Shown: positions 12,001-25,000 of the stretch, one piece after another
Layout of the letters: every line of letters begins with the position of its first letter
Numbering within the stretch: the stretch's first letter is position 1
Assembly: GCA_036874045.1 (NCBI GenBank)
Contig: CM072345.1
Span: forward strand, 9,325,501 to 9,389,500
Direction of reading: 5' to 3'
Origin: Cymodocea nodosa
Lineage: Eukaryota; Streptophyta; Magnoliopsida; Alismatales; Cymodoceaceae
Length of the DNA: 64,000 nt
Notes under the pieces: generated by a model
The model's database searches: none
What the model was told of the DNA's origin: nothing
What the model saw: only the letters and a program-made list of their open reading frames with translations
Program-made: the position numbers and the translations under genes

Positions 12001-15000
12001 TCCCATGTAATGAGATTATGACTTGAATTCTTATTATTTTGTTTCATTGTTAGGATATGGCCTGTCTCACCATAATTTTTCCTAAGTTTCTTTTTTCACT
12101 TTTGAAGTAGTTTCCAATTTATATGCGTATATCTATAGTTTTATGCCTAGATCTAAGATTTCCATGGCAAGAAATTCATCATCCAAAGGTTTTCCAAAAC
12201 GTTTTATTAATTTTCAGGACATTATAATTTTATTTTAAATAATGATTTGTACTTCAACACACTAGTTTCAAATTATGTTATGTTTTTATATCATAGATAT
12301 TTAAATATTAAATTTATATATTTCTATATGTGTATTATTGATACTTTTAGCTTATCATAAAATCTCATATCAAGTCTAACATGCGTCAATATCTCATTGG
12401 AGCAAAGTTTGATGCAACATCGAGTAATGGTAAAAGGTCAATTTCTAAACTGAAATTAAACAAATTCCTATAATTGCTATCAACAGTGGGTTTGATGCTT
12501 ACAAGTGCTCCGAATTGCCAAGGAACTAACAATTATCTAATACACATGGGCACCTCCACACAATGGACAAATTTGTATCTTCATCTAACATCAACCAGAG
12601 AGAGAACAGGGATATGTAACTGCAGATGATGCAAATTTTCCCCCTTGATTTCTATATTGGCAAAAACACTTCAAAACTACCCTACCGCTTAAAAGTATAA
12701 ATGGGGCATATAAATTAAAAATTACCTCAATCAAATTTCAAACATGTACACCTAATGATTGAGAGTAAACTGTAATAGAATCATAAATCGATGTAGTTTA
12801 AGGGAATCCACCATGTGAATCTATTTTCAGGATACAATTAAAAGAATTTCTGGTATTATCTAAAGAAACTTGACCAAAATATGTGGAGAAGCTCACTTTA
12901 GTAGCTCTTCACGCCATGAAGGTTCCAAGTAAAATGAGCAGTTAAGATCTAGATCTTTGAGAGTGGTGTTCTCATCAATTTCAATCTTTTCTGAAGAGCG
13001 TCCCAATGATGATCCTTTCAGATCAAATCTTCTATGAATCCGTAACTCTGTGCAAAACATATTTCCCATTACAACAAAGCGGAACTGCAATTATTCAGAA
13101 GAACCATTATAAGTTCCTAAACAATCTTAACCAAAAGTTAGCAAAACAATCTTTGAGAGAAAGCTATTATATCACATATGTTTGCTGAAAAAGTTATATA
13201 ATAACAATAGAAAGGTAATGAACTGAAACTGTCCATAGAAATAGACCATATGATATTATGCTTGCCTTCTGGCCACTTGAAGGTTTCACCCTGTGAAGAC
13301 CAAAAAATTTAGTTATAAGTGTATTCTCATATTTCCGCACATGATGGTGGTAGTTTGGAAGCATCCGCAGAAGAACCTGCACATTCATATAAATTTATTA
13401 AAACGTAGTTACAAGTAACATGCTATTAAAGTTGAGTGATACGTGTTAAAGTACAAGACAATGTATAGTAGTTAACATCCCTGCCTAGTGCTAAAAGGTC
13501 ATAGAAGTTGGTGGCATAATGATAGGAGAGCCAACAATCAAAGACAGTGAATGGTAGCCATAGGCAATATATCAATCTTCTTCCCTAACAACAAGCTTAA
13601 TGTTGTAGCATCATCCTTTGTAACGATCCATACTAGCAAGTTCATCAGTCCACACAGTTGCCCATGTACCAATAGAAGATTTGATAGCATTGCAGATGCT
13701 ACTTCTTCTGGTGGAGCCCTAGGTTGAGCAGTTAGTACGTTACCAAGATATCAGTATCTTGGGTTTCATATTGAAGGGTAAATAAATCAATTTGTGATCA
13801 CTCAAAAGATGTTGGTGGCAATACCAACTCTCTCTATAGGCATAATTTAATGGTGTTAGTATTCTTATTTAAGTTTGATCCAACAATGAACATCCAACCA
13901 CGTAGTTATTCATCACCCAAAAAAATCAATAGAAGATTCTCAGTCCCAGACACGAAGGATTCTCATTGCTGCTCATTCACTTAGTTGATGAATGTCAATC
14001 CCACCTTCCTAGAGGCCACCCCTAGAATGAAGGGTACTTTCCTTCTCAATGAATGTTGCCCTGCTTGCCTGAAAAGATAAACAAGGATTAAAGTTGGTTT
14101 ACTTCTCTCCAAGCAAGGATGCATAACTTGCATGATTGCTTCCTCAACGTGACTTCTGTAAGGAATCACAAACCTCAAAATATGAACTTGAGCGGCTTGT
14201 CCAAATATAGACCAGATTGAATTGAATCAACCAATCTATTTCTCTTTTAAGTACCTACTCTATATCCATTACACTTTTTGTCAATGTTTTCAATCGTTCA
14301 ATTCATTCTGTTTAAGTTCATTCACGTCAACTAAATAATTTCATTACCATTTTACTATGAAATGGCTATTGAACTTTTAATTGGCCTAATCTCATTAGTT
14401 CTTAGAACCCCTCCATTGACTCATAACGAGTTCAAATATTCAAGTATAAATTGTACTTCCAGTTACCCATTATCATGTCAACTATCTAGAAAACTAAAAT
14501 CCTAGATAGTTGAATACTAGATAAAATCAAATATCTACAAATCAAACCTATATGTATAATCCATTACATGGACTTGCCTTGGCCTCAAGATTCGCCCCTT
14601 GGACTTCCACAAGGTTCCTCTGACCTCCAAGAACCGAAATAACAATCTAATCTCTTCTCCTTATTCAACAAACTCCTCAATAGAAAATTGGGTTTCTGAC
14701 CAAGACCTTGACCACACCACCTAAAACAAATCAAAATCCTTGATCTAGGTTCATAAAGAGCATCACCAAAACTTGAATATGATTTTCCATCATTTTCAAG
14801 GTACGACAAAGCCTCCGATCTTCTTCTTCTTCTTCTGGATTTTGCTAGAGTTCTTGATGGTAGCAGCAATCTAAGCCATTCTAAGCCTCTTTAATCATCA
14901 AAAACTCTTCCAAGAGCTTCAGAGAAGCTCAAGGACAAGTCAAATGGATTGGATCATCATTGATCCAGTCCATCCCCCACCTTCTCCTTTATCTTTGATG

Positions 15001-18000
15001 AGCACTGATCGAAAATTTGGCCGTCTAGCCTAAGCACCATGCTCTCCTTCTCAGAGATAAAGGAAAGGTCAAGAAAGATAATGGAAGGAAGTGGCAAGGA
15101 AGATGACACTTCCACAGAAATGCTCAGCAAATTGCCTAACACTACCTCCACTACACCATAGAAACACTTGTGAGGGTGGAAGAAGAAGAGAGAAAGGAAA
15201 GAGGAAAAGGTATGGGGAATTTTCCCCTAACCACCCTATATATATGTACTAATGTTATAATTAGTTAAATTTTTCCCAACTAATCAACTTTTTGACCAAT
15301 CATGAAGTGTAATTTCAAATCTACCTTAACTAATGAACTCTCAATGATGCCACATCATTTATGGATGAAATTACACATTTTCCCTGCATTTTTAAATTAA
15401 TGCAAGCAAGGACATTTCAAGGTAGAAGTATATGCTCTTTTGTTTGCATTAAAGTCCAAAGATTTCTCATTTCTTCGCATAGTTCAATCTCAACCAACAA
15501 TTTTAATTATGTTTTCTGCTCAAATTGCATAAAGCTCTACATCTCCATAATTCTATTCTTGTCTAAGTAAATTCAATAAAAATTATTAAAATTCAGATTA
15601 ATAGGAATTAAATTCATTTTCCATCAATTTTTTTGGGTAAATTAGATTTTGGCCAAGAAAATTCCCAAAATTCATAGAAATTCTAGAATTTTATTTTATT
15701 TTTTCTCTAGACATTTTACATGAGAAATTTGGGATTTTACAACTTCCCATGCATATTATTTTTTTCTAGACATTTTACATGTAGGCATCATTGGTTCTGC
15801 AGTGCTTGTGTTGAACTCTTCAATTCCTAACCCATGTATAGGTGCATTAAGAAATGTTGCATCAAAGTACTTGTGCCTTGATCAAGATCCATCACGCTAT
15901 CACACCTTCCTCTTCCTCACTTTCTATGATAAGGATCTGTTAGACTTGCACTAACTTCAACAAGGATTGGCAAGGTAAAGGTTTTGCGTAGATGGAAGTA
16001 AAGGTTCATCAATGTCAAATATCTATAGAAAGGACAAATGGAGATGTGGAATGCGGAAATCAAAAGAAGTTGAAAATATTGATTGCATCCAATGGTGGAC
16101 ATATCATGACCAACAGGGAAGAACACTGGTGACACCACCAGGAATTCCCACCTAATTTAACACCAGCTTTGAAACCAACAAAGTTGTTTTAAGTCCCTAG
16201 ATATTGATTGCTACATAGAATGAACAATCAATCCTACAATGAAGAGAGGAATGAACTAAACCAAGACTGAAACACAAAAGACTAGGGTCTTGGTCCTTTA
16301 TTTAGTACTTGGAGGTCAACCAAAGCACTCTTTTTGAAAAGGCAGATAGAAAGGCTTCCTTTAAATGCTAATATGACCACAACATCACTTTATTGAACCA
16401 AAGAACTAATCTCCTTATTGCAAAAGTCTTCAAACACCACCCAAAGCATTTTTTATAGTTTTTGTTGTTCCAACATTCTTAGGTTGGTTGAATGGCATGG
16501 ACAACTAACATGAGACCTACCCAATAGTCCTTTTCTTATCAGTTGTATTCTAAGAAAGTATCTGTAAATGGAAGTCTTTTATGAACCATAAATACGTAAA
16601 TATGATTGAAAATTTTCCAAACAGCAAGTTTAAAATCAAACAATTAAAGTTAAAGTCATAAATGCAAAATGATAAAAGATAAAGTAATAATGCCATACAC
16701 TCTTGACAATGTTTAAAAACACAAAAAAATGAGAATTTCCTTCCATTTAATTTCATGATTAAGTGATGGAAGATGCTATCAAACTGCTGCAGCACACTAG
16801 AGCTTGTGGTTCATGCCACCAAGGCCATTGGAAGTGGCAAGTTTGTATGCTGGAGTCAACAAAGTAGTTTACTATGGTTACCAAAATCATTTAAGGCGGT
16901 AGATGTTGGCAACAACAACTTCTTCCATGGCAACAGCCCTTTTTCCCATCTTCTAGGGATTTTTCTAGGATTTTTCTGGGGCTTTCCAAGGAAAAAGACT
17001 TATCAACCCTACACATGACATCCATCTCAGCAAAACCCATTACCAGATCCACCCAAGTTTCATATAAGCCACCAAGTAGTAAACCACCTGATGGTTTATT
17101 ACACCCAAGTGCTTATGTGGGGCCTACCTAGGTGAGTATGTCCTTGTCCGTTTAGTAATGATTTTTGATAGAACAATGTTTGAAAAACATTAACAAAAAA
17201 TTACTAAAACCTTCAGTCATGTCAGCCATGATATATTAACTTCTGCACATAAAAAAAAAAGGAATTTTCAATTTTTTTATGGCAATATGATAAGTAGTAT
17301 CTAATTTTTGTTTGCAGATTATTTCTAATTTATGTTCTTGAAATGGAAACTGCTGTCAAATAAATAGGAATGGGAAGCACCTTGACTTCAGATTTTCGGA
17401 GGGTCTTGATCATGAATCTATCATCGTGAGAAAGAAAAAAGACACTTCCACTCTTTCCCGGAGATGAAAGCTCTCTAAGTGCAGCATTTCCACAGATAGA
17501 CATCATGTAGTCAGCAGCATCTATCTTGAACATCTCCCGCAGATTTCTGAAAAGCAATGATGCCTGCTTTAGCATAACAGTGGATTCACCAATATATATT
17601 TTTTGTAGAACCATAAATAAATTTATTTTATAAAACATTACGTCGAAATTTACCCAGTGATCAAACCTACAGTTATACCTAAAGACAATTGTTGTCCCTG
17701 AGCACAAGCTGGCAAGCCAGTTACTTAGCAAGGATACATCATGAGGACAGATCATGACCAAATAGTATAATGATTGCATTACTTATTCTAGGTTAAAGCA
17801 AAATCATATAAAAAAACTAGTGCTCCCGTGAAGAGCATCAAAAAGAGAGAACCCATGTTCTGCACTCAAGTGGACTTCATCCCTAACCATAAGTTGACCA
17901 TTTTATCATAGGTTGATTATTTCTTTGGCATATGATTTCAGAAATTCATCTAATAGCTACAGGAAATAAACCAGTCATCACTAATCTTATGGTTCTACTA

Positions 18001-19865
18001 GTTGAATATTCATTAACAACTCTATGAGTGGAATCTCCCTTCCAATAACAACAATCAGTATTTTGATCCCACCATCTGAGACTACCTTTTCAAACAACAA
18101 TTCTCATCACATCAGCATTACTCCAAGAGGAGGATCAAATAGATGCTAAGATGCATGAGAGGGTATAAAGTCATCTGCATTACACTTTCAATTTAAGAAA
18201 TGTATTATTCCACCCAAGTATCATGTGAAAATACCCACATACATATTAAGAATTGTTGAAAGTAGTGAAGAACAAGGCTTTTCAAATATGATGAACCAAA
18301 AGCATACCTGAAAACCATGGGGCAGTAATCCTTCCATTTAAAATCTTCCGCATGATGTGATGGTGTAAGTTGTGACCCAACCTTAGGGAAGTTCATCCAA
18401 AAGCTTGCACGAGGACCAAAATCTGATGGATGAACTTCACGCCGCTGAATAGGTGTTATTTTTCCAACTGTATACCTGCTAGTTACATATTTTATTTAGG
18501 AAGCAGCTTATATTCTCAAACCTAAAAGATGTATGAAAAAGGCATCTCAAGAAAATTAAGAAAATAAAGATATGTGAATGAACATTGCCTTATTCCAAGC
18601 TGCAGGTTGAGCATTAAGTCATAACTTCTGTGGCCTTTAATTATAGTCTGACCAGGCTTTTGGATTTCTTTGGCAAGTTTTCTGCGAAATCTTTTTTCTA
18701 GTTTGGAAAATTGCAAGAAATTATTGTTTATCACCAATTCACTGATAAGAACACCCTGCATATATTCACGTTCCAGTATAGGTGTATCTGCATCATACTT
18801 CTCATCACTGTCCAGTGAAGTGTCTTGAGAAGCTTGCAATGGGTCATGCCCAATTGCCTTCTCAATGGCTACTTCAAGGCTCCAACGTCTTTCTAACGCA
18901 ACATTTTGGTTATAAGAACGTCCATAACCTATGAAGTCCCCTTTCAAATGATTTTGATTGGCTGACAAGCTCATGCCTGATGCTTCTCTTTTGGTAATTT
19001 TGACCTCTCCAGTGTCCACTGAAGAGGCATGAAGAATACGAGAACCATGATTTTGCCTTTTCTGATCAGGCAAAAGCCCTTTCTTTCTCAAAGCATTTAT
19101 ATAGAGTTCTTGTACAGCTGGAAGCCTACTATTTTCAGGGTAAAATGTTCCCTTTCCATCCTTCAGACCCCTTGTCCATGTTCCAACGTAGCAGCCACCA
19201 TCATTCCATGTATAGACTCCAAATCCATGCATCAATCCATTAAGCCAGTTGCCTTGATATTCGTCCCCATTATTCCAAGTAAGAGTTCCTTTGCCAGACA
19301 TTCTGCCTCCTTTCATGTTGCCAATGAAGCTATTTCCATTATGCCAAGTGTACTTGCCAGGCCCTTCTATTACTCCCTGAATCCATGAGCCTTCAAACAC
19401 ATCCCCATTAGGATAGGTTTGAAAACCAAGGCCATGCTTTAGATTGAACTTCCACCGTCCCTTGTAGGTTATCCCATCATGCCCGACATATGTGCCTGTT
19501 CCATGAATGTAGCCACCTGAGAATTCACCATCATAAGTAGAACCAGAAGGCCATGAAATCTTGCCATTCCCATGTCTCATCCCTCTCCTCCATTCACCAA
19601 CATAAGTAGAGCCATCTAACCAAACATACTTTCCTGTGCCCTCGGGTGCATTTCCCAACAACATACCAGAATATGTCTCTCCCTCGGGAAGATGAAACTC
19701 AACACCTGTAGTCCCACCAGTACCACTGATGGCTTGGGGAGTGTGTTCATTTGTGGAAACGTTCAGATATTCTCTGTTGAGGAATGAAACTGTCTGAAGC
19801 GGCAGGCTAATTACTTCTGGAGCACAAGGTCCATTTGCATCAGCAGTGACCACAGGGTCTGACAT
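9084..19865 (-). CDS. PIP5K9: Phosphatidylinositol-4-phosphate 5-kinase with eight MORN repeats (PIP5K9-like)
   Basis: Makes PtdIns(4,5)P2 from PtdIns4P at membranes. Coding exons (minus): 18589-19865, 18308-18475, 17381-17546, 13266-13376, 12897-13084, 9900-10057, 9464-9617, 9084-9351. They join in frame to 829 residues, close to the usual length of plant type-B PIP5Ks. The start is the first in-frame ATG (19865) after an in-frame stop upstream. Eight 23-residue MORN repeats run from about residue 65 to 247 (YSGMLLGN..., [14 protein letters not shown]...). The kinase core follows: RFDLKGSS (about 593-600), [11 protein letters not shown] (about 651), the metal-binding IID (about 780), and an activation segment ending [11 protein letters not shown]. 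The MORN wording GRW-NLKHGLG and FEGSWIQG resembles Arabidopsis PIP5K9. Introns 1 (18476-18588) and 4 (13085-13265) fit only GC-AG splicing. Nothing suggests it is broken. Confidence 0.92.
10740..11050 (-). mobile_element. LINE (non-LTR retrotransposon) 3' coding remnant in a PIP5K intron
   Basis: The minus-strand translation contains MRES, then [29 protein letters not shown] and [14 protein letters not shown]. This matches the end of plant LINE reverse-transcriptase ORFs (MRENRLRWFGHV..., KKGRGRPK-TW-EVV-KD, LDR-EWR-RI-V). It is broken by a stop and a frameshift. It lies in the 2.8-kb intron 10058-12896, in the same orientation as the host gene. Confidence 0.65.
11685..12010 (+). mobile_element. 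Second LINE remnant, opposite orientation
   Basis: The plus-strand translation reads [24 protein letters not shown], then [18 protein letters not shown], and later KKDSH near 11980. It matches the same LINE C-terminal segment as the remnant at 10740-11050 (RMLRWM-G-T--DKIRNE-I---L-VAPI--KMREN-LRWFGH). Multiple stops. Only about 650 bp separate the two inverted pieces. Confidence 0.6.
13377..14151. other. PIP5K intron sequence left of the solo LTR
   Basis: Part of the 4-kb intron 13377-17380. The composition is more complex and less AT-rich than the flanking intergenic DNA, so it may be old transposon sequence, but I recognise no domain. Confidence 0.35.
14157..15741 (-). mobile_element. Solo LTR, Tekay/Del (Ty3-Gypsy) type, inside a PIP5K intron
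   Basis: The segment starts TGTAAGG and ends TTTTACA, giving a 5-base terminal inverted repeat TGTAA/TTACA. It is flanked on both sides by the 5-base target duplication ACTTC (14152-14156 and 15742-15746). Read on the minus strand it starts TGTAAAATCCCAAATTTCTC and contains AATTCTAGAATTT and GAATTTTGGGAATTTTC, typical of Tekay/Del chromovirus LTRs. A TATA box (TATATATAGGGTGG, about 15235-15245) is followed by a CT-rich leader. No primer-binding site or internal region adjoins it, so it is a solo LTR of 1585 bp in the same orientation as the host gene. Confidence 0.8.
15747..17380. other. PIP5K intron sequence right of the solo LTR
   Basis: No gene called. TCTAGACATTTTACATG occurs at the LTR end (about 15706) and again about 57 bases on (about 15764), so a short extra LTR-end fragment may sit here. 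Confidence 0.35.
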
Positions 19866-21130
19866 GCATAATTTTCCAAGAGATTCAGAATTTTGTCTAT
19901 GCTTATGTCCACAAACTAGCAAGAGAAGATTTATCTATTGCCACAACAACTTTCAGAGCTGCCTTGCAGATAGATTGCTGTTAAATTTGTGCAAAAGCTT
20001 CATACTGCATATTTGACAGGATAAAAAATAATGCACACAGTTTTCAGTTCAATAGTTTCATACAGATAGCTTAGATATGAATACCCAAGAATATATAAGG
20101 CAGATGCTAAAAATATACAGAGTTGAGTAGACTATCTCTTGCAAAGGAAACCACTGTTTACCATTTGAATAAGAAATAAGACACTAACGAAACAGAAGTT
20201 GCTATGCAAAATATTAAACATGCACAGACAGATTTTACTATTCTGCAAGTTCTTCTTTCTAGGAGTTACCATAAAAGACACTCGAATTTGGTAAGATAAA
20301 AAAAAACGTGATGATACTTAGATTTAATACATATGCTTGCGAGAACTGATTCCCCGAATATATAAAGCACCAAAAGAAATAGTAACTCCGCTGTTTTGGA
20401 CTATAAAAAACTGAGGTTCTTCCTTTTTCTCTTCAGAAATCAGTAGTAAGTAAACTATGAATCAAGCCCAAAACAGTGGAGTCTATCTTCCTATTCAATG
20501 TCCATAAGCTTTCAAAATTTCTCCTAGATGGAAAGATACAAGCATGCTAACAGCCACATCATAGCACAACCGAGTCCCAGAGCGCATTAGACAACAACTA
20601 TATAATCAAACCAGGATTTGATAAGAATGAACAACATGCTAACGATTTGAAACAAGCAAATCTTTAAAACAGCACCACCAGCCAAACTCAATAATAACAC
20701 AAGCATTTGTTTCAAAGAAATAGGTCTTTCCCATCAATGTCTGTTGGGCAGAACAAGGGGGAAAACAAACTAACCAACTCAAACCAGAAAGTAGACGGAA
20801 TGGGCAATCAGGATGAAAATCACTTACAGCTTTCCGATCACTGTTCGATGGATGAGAAGATTGAAACATATGATTGAAGCCAACCAAACGAAAGAAACCA
20901 GAGCCCCTTTCATGGAGAAAAACAGGACGACGAATACCCCCCCCCCCCCCACAACCAAACCCATGTATAAATGGCAACATGAAAAGTAGTAACAAAAAGA
21001 AGCGGAGATCAAAAGGAAAAAAGGCAACCTTTCTCACGCAGAAGAATAACAAGCAGAAGTGCAGGCGGTTCGCTGTTGGTGGCGCAGAAAACATAGAGAA
21101 ATGCATCAGTGAAGCGAAGCGAACCCTTTT
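19866..21130 (-). other. Inferred 5' UTR exon and leader intron of the PIP5K gene
   Basis: On the minus strand a good donor (AAAGCT/GTAAGT) ends a likely non-coding exon at 20828. A pyrimidine-preceded acceptor (ATATGCAG/TATG) opens the first coding exon at about 20004, about 140 bases before the ATG. The resulting leader intron is 20005-20827. Open frames inside the presumed leader are not conserved-looking. Exon boundaries are inferred from consensus only. Confidence 0.5.
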
Positions 21131-21194
21131 CTTCCCTTTGCTTTGCCACCACTTCTAATGGAATCCCATCAATTTGCTTTGGCTACTTTAGTGT

Positions 21195-21245
21195 TCTAAA
21201 CTGTTCTCTGCCCCGGGGAGAGAGAGAGAGAGAAGAGGGGGACGT
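21195..21245 (-). promoter_or_regulatory. CT-rich core promoter/leader of the PIP5K gene
   Basis: The minus strand shows a CT-dinucleotide run (plus strand GAGAGAGAGAGAGAG at about 21220-21234), typical of plant Y-patch promoters and 5' leaders. Transcription probably starts around 21.1-21.2 kb. Confidence 0.4.
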
Positions 21246-21987
21246 AGTTTTCTATCTTCAATTTTCATTTTTAAACTTTAGATTTTATTTTAAAATTATT
21301 ATTATTATTATTATTATTATAAATAAGGGTATGATCCAGAAATCGAGATATGATCACATGATCAGTGCGAGGTGTATTCATGTCAAGATAAATTAAATTA
21401 ACGATGGTCAAATACTAATCCCTCGTACATGAGATATAAGGAAATTCTAATAAAAGTTTAAATGATAGTGATTTTATTATGTATGAGATATTAGGATGTG
21501 TCCTTGAATTAATTAATCTTTCCTCAAAGTTATACAAGGGGAATATTTAGAAGTGCCCTTGAAAAATAAAAGCAACCCCAACCAAATGTACAGAAAAAAC
21601 AAAAAACAAAAGGGAACCGTTTCGAATACGATGGATTTCGATTGGTTCCCACTCGCCACCTCATGTAACGGTGAAGAGATCGAAGAGACACCTAAAAAAA
21701 AAAAAAAACCCAAAAAGGTAAGTGGAACGAAACAAACGGATATATCACATGCAGATCAGTTTCGCAAGCTTCGCTTCCGGTCTATTTTTGTTTGCATGTG
21801 AATTTAATTTTTTTTTTTTCTTTAAAGTCTGATATACTTCTATGATATGATAACACAATCGGTCAAGGAATCCGACTCCATGATCGCCGATTCGTGCACG
21901 TATTGGGTACCGGTGATTTATCACCGAGACGTTTGTTTCGTGCATGCATCCGTCCAGTCTGCGATATATATTCCTTTGTCTTCTTTC

Positions 21988-22018
<31 letters not shown>

Positions 22019-22037
22019 AAGCTTCTTTGGCAGCTGC

Positions 22038-22068
<31 letters not shown>

Positions 22069-25000
22069 GTATGGTAGGAAGTAGTAATTTTTGGGTAGGC
22101 AGATTTAAAATCCGGCGAAAATGAATTAAAATTATTTTCTTGCGCCGAGATTGTTTGTTTATATACGACGTGCGTGGTCGGTGCGGGTTCCACGTGCTCG
22201 CACCTGCGGAAGTCTGTCCGATGATACCATTCAAGCACTGCCGTACCGATTATTTTTAACAACCCGACCCATTATCTTCATTACTATTTTATTATTTTTT
22301 TAAAAAAAATTGATAGAAAAACGTGATCATCTAATGATCATGTACGGTGAATTATGTGCAAATAAAGAAAGCTATTTTGTCACTGTTGACATAAAAATCT
22401 CATATCTGCCAAAAATAGATAGAACGAGGAAATTGATTTTAAGTTATATTTCCATATTATATCAGAAAAGATTCATGTAGATCACTTGTGAGAAGACATG
22501 TTGAAACAAAGTCTGTTAAAAATAAATTATATAATGTGGGACGTATTATTCATTATCAATTGATTTTAAGTTAAGTATTTATGGCAATAAATTTCTTTTT
22601 ATGTTATAATTACTCTTTTTTAGTTATAATCTTCTCCCCTGCTTTCTTTATTAATTTTAAGCATCTTTACCTATACGCACTAATTCTCTTAAAATTGGTA
22701 TTTACTCTTAAACATGCCCAACCTTTTGAATCAATCAAAATATAACTATCATATTTTGTCACTTTCACACGTGTTTGGATACGTTTACCAAGTTTAAATT
22801 TTCATTCAATTTATAGCGTACTACAGCACTTCTCACTTGAAAACTTTCCCTCCACATTTTAAACTGAGGAGAGATCTTGATCTTGTATCGGATTATTGCA
22901 TCATATTCGCCTCCTGCAACAAGTGACATGCTTAATTTCGAATAGAAAATCAACTTTACTCTTTAAAAGCGATTAATTTTCTTTTCATACTTAAAATTTA
23001 GTTTGTAGATGATTGCAAGCAAAACACTTAAAAAAAACTTTTGTCGGTTATTTTAATAGAGAAACGTCCAAATCAAATTAACGTATATACTCTTTTATCG
23101 ATCATTTTTGTGTAATTCTTACATCTAACATTATCGTAAACAGTAATTATAGACAAATGAACGTTATTTAGGTAAACAATGTTAACTAAATGATAATAAA
23201 TTAAAGTTGAGATATATTGTTATCTTCGACAATAAATAATATCTAAAGTATTAGATAAAATGTTAATCGATACACAAGCAACAGTTCTTATTGATCAAAG
23301 GCAGAGCTGCTGCTTTCATGGTCTCTTCCAGAATTCAAATTCCATGTATATATGTTATACGACGCCAAAAATACTATTATTATGAGAGAATACGAGAGAC
23401 ATAATATGCATGGCGTTAATTTAAAATTTGTTTAGACTTGTGTGCATGAATCTTATTCCAAAGAAGGGTCATACCATATATATATATATAAGTGTGTGTG
23501 TGTGTGTGTGTGGCATTGTTTGATTGATTGATATATGGAGCTAATTACTTAACCTGCAAATTAAAATAAGATCGGTGCTAATGGTGGGGGTGCAAGAGGA
23601 ATATTTTGACGGAGAAAGCTGAGCACAATTAAAGTGATGTTAATTCGTTGAAAAAGATATTCGTAAACTTGAACTTGTATCGAAGTTTATTATTGGAATA
23701 TATTCCTGAAATGATGTCAACCATTCTCATTTCCTGCAAACTTTTAGTGGTGGTACGTGTTGGAACGAAATATTCTGTGTCCGAAAACGATGTCGTAAGA
23801 GAATCTGGGTTTACAAGGTTAGCTACTTCGTTCTCTCGTTATCAATTATTTTTAAAATAAACTTTTAATATGATATCAGAATAGGTCCATGTACTAAGAT
23901 AATTGTATAATTGAAAGAGAACACTACAAGCATAGAAGAGTGTGAGAATAAAACCTAACTAACTTCATAACATGATACTAATTTCATTCTCCCACTGTAA
24001 ACTGGTTTTAAGATGATAGAAATCTTCTTACATCTAAAATTTGACGAAAAAGGAAATTATTATTCGTATCGAAAAGTAATTTTAGCACGCACCTTCCGTA
24101 ACACGCCTTTAGCTATTGGCTAGACTTTTCAACCCTTTAAATGACGAAAAAGGAAATTATTATTCGTATCGAAAAGTAAAAGCTCCGTTTGCAGTCAGCT
24201 GTTCACATTGCCTTCCGATTAATTGACCTCTCCTTTTTCGTTTGTTGATTGCTCATGTTGACGTGCGGTGTGGGATGAGAAGCTTTTGTATAAATTTTGA
24301 TATATCCTTCATAAAAATAGTATATTAATTGTAGATGTATGATCGAATTTAATACCAATTCTATAAATAATTATAAATATACAACTGAGTTTAGTACGTT
24401 GTTTATGAAAATAGTATACCAATTCTAAAAATAATTCAATATATAGACCCATTAAATGATACGTTGAAAATTTCAACTTTCTGTACTTTTTTGACGTAAC
24501 ACAAATAATGGTGCAATTTCTTGCGTGGAAATAGCAAGTATATATACATAATCCTCGCTATAAGCTTCTTTTTTTAATTTTTAGTAAAGAACTTTCCTTG
24601 TTATATCATTCAGATCGTTTTCTTCGTTAAATATCTGCAAAGACATGTGTTGCCAAATGTCTTTTTCATCATGTAATGTAATAGTCTACCGTTCCCACAC
24701 ACTAGACTACGATTGTCTACGGTTTTTGTTGGAAATTACAAGTAAATAATAAGTCAATTGGGGGTCAATGAGTATGGTTTATATCTAACATATTATAATC
24801 TAACTTATTCATGTCCGACCTAAAGACGACTAGTTAAAAAAAAATGGGTCGGAAATCTTAACAGGAATTCAAGTCATTTGATTATAAATGAGTTGAATTC
24901 GTCATATACTGACTGTTTAACCCAATTTATAAAGTTAAATGAGTAATCCTACTTACTTAATCTGTATAATCCATGTCGAATATTCATATAATTAACATAT

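Noticed and set aside
20639-21106. 155-residue frame in the PIP5K leader region
   Set aside because: Spans a plausible donor site, contains a poly-G codon run and shows no domain. It is best explained as 5' UTR and intron.
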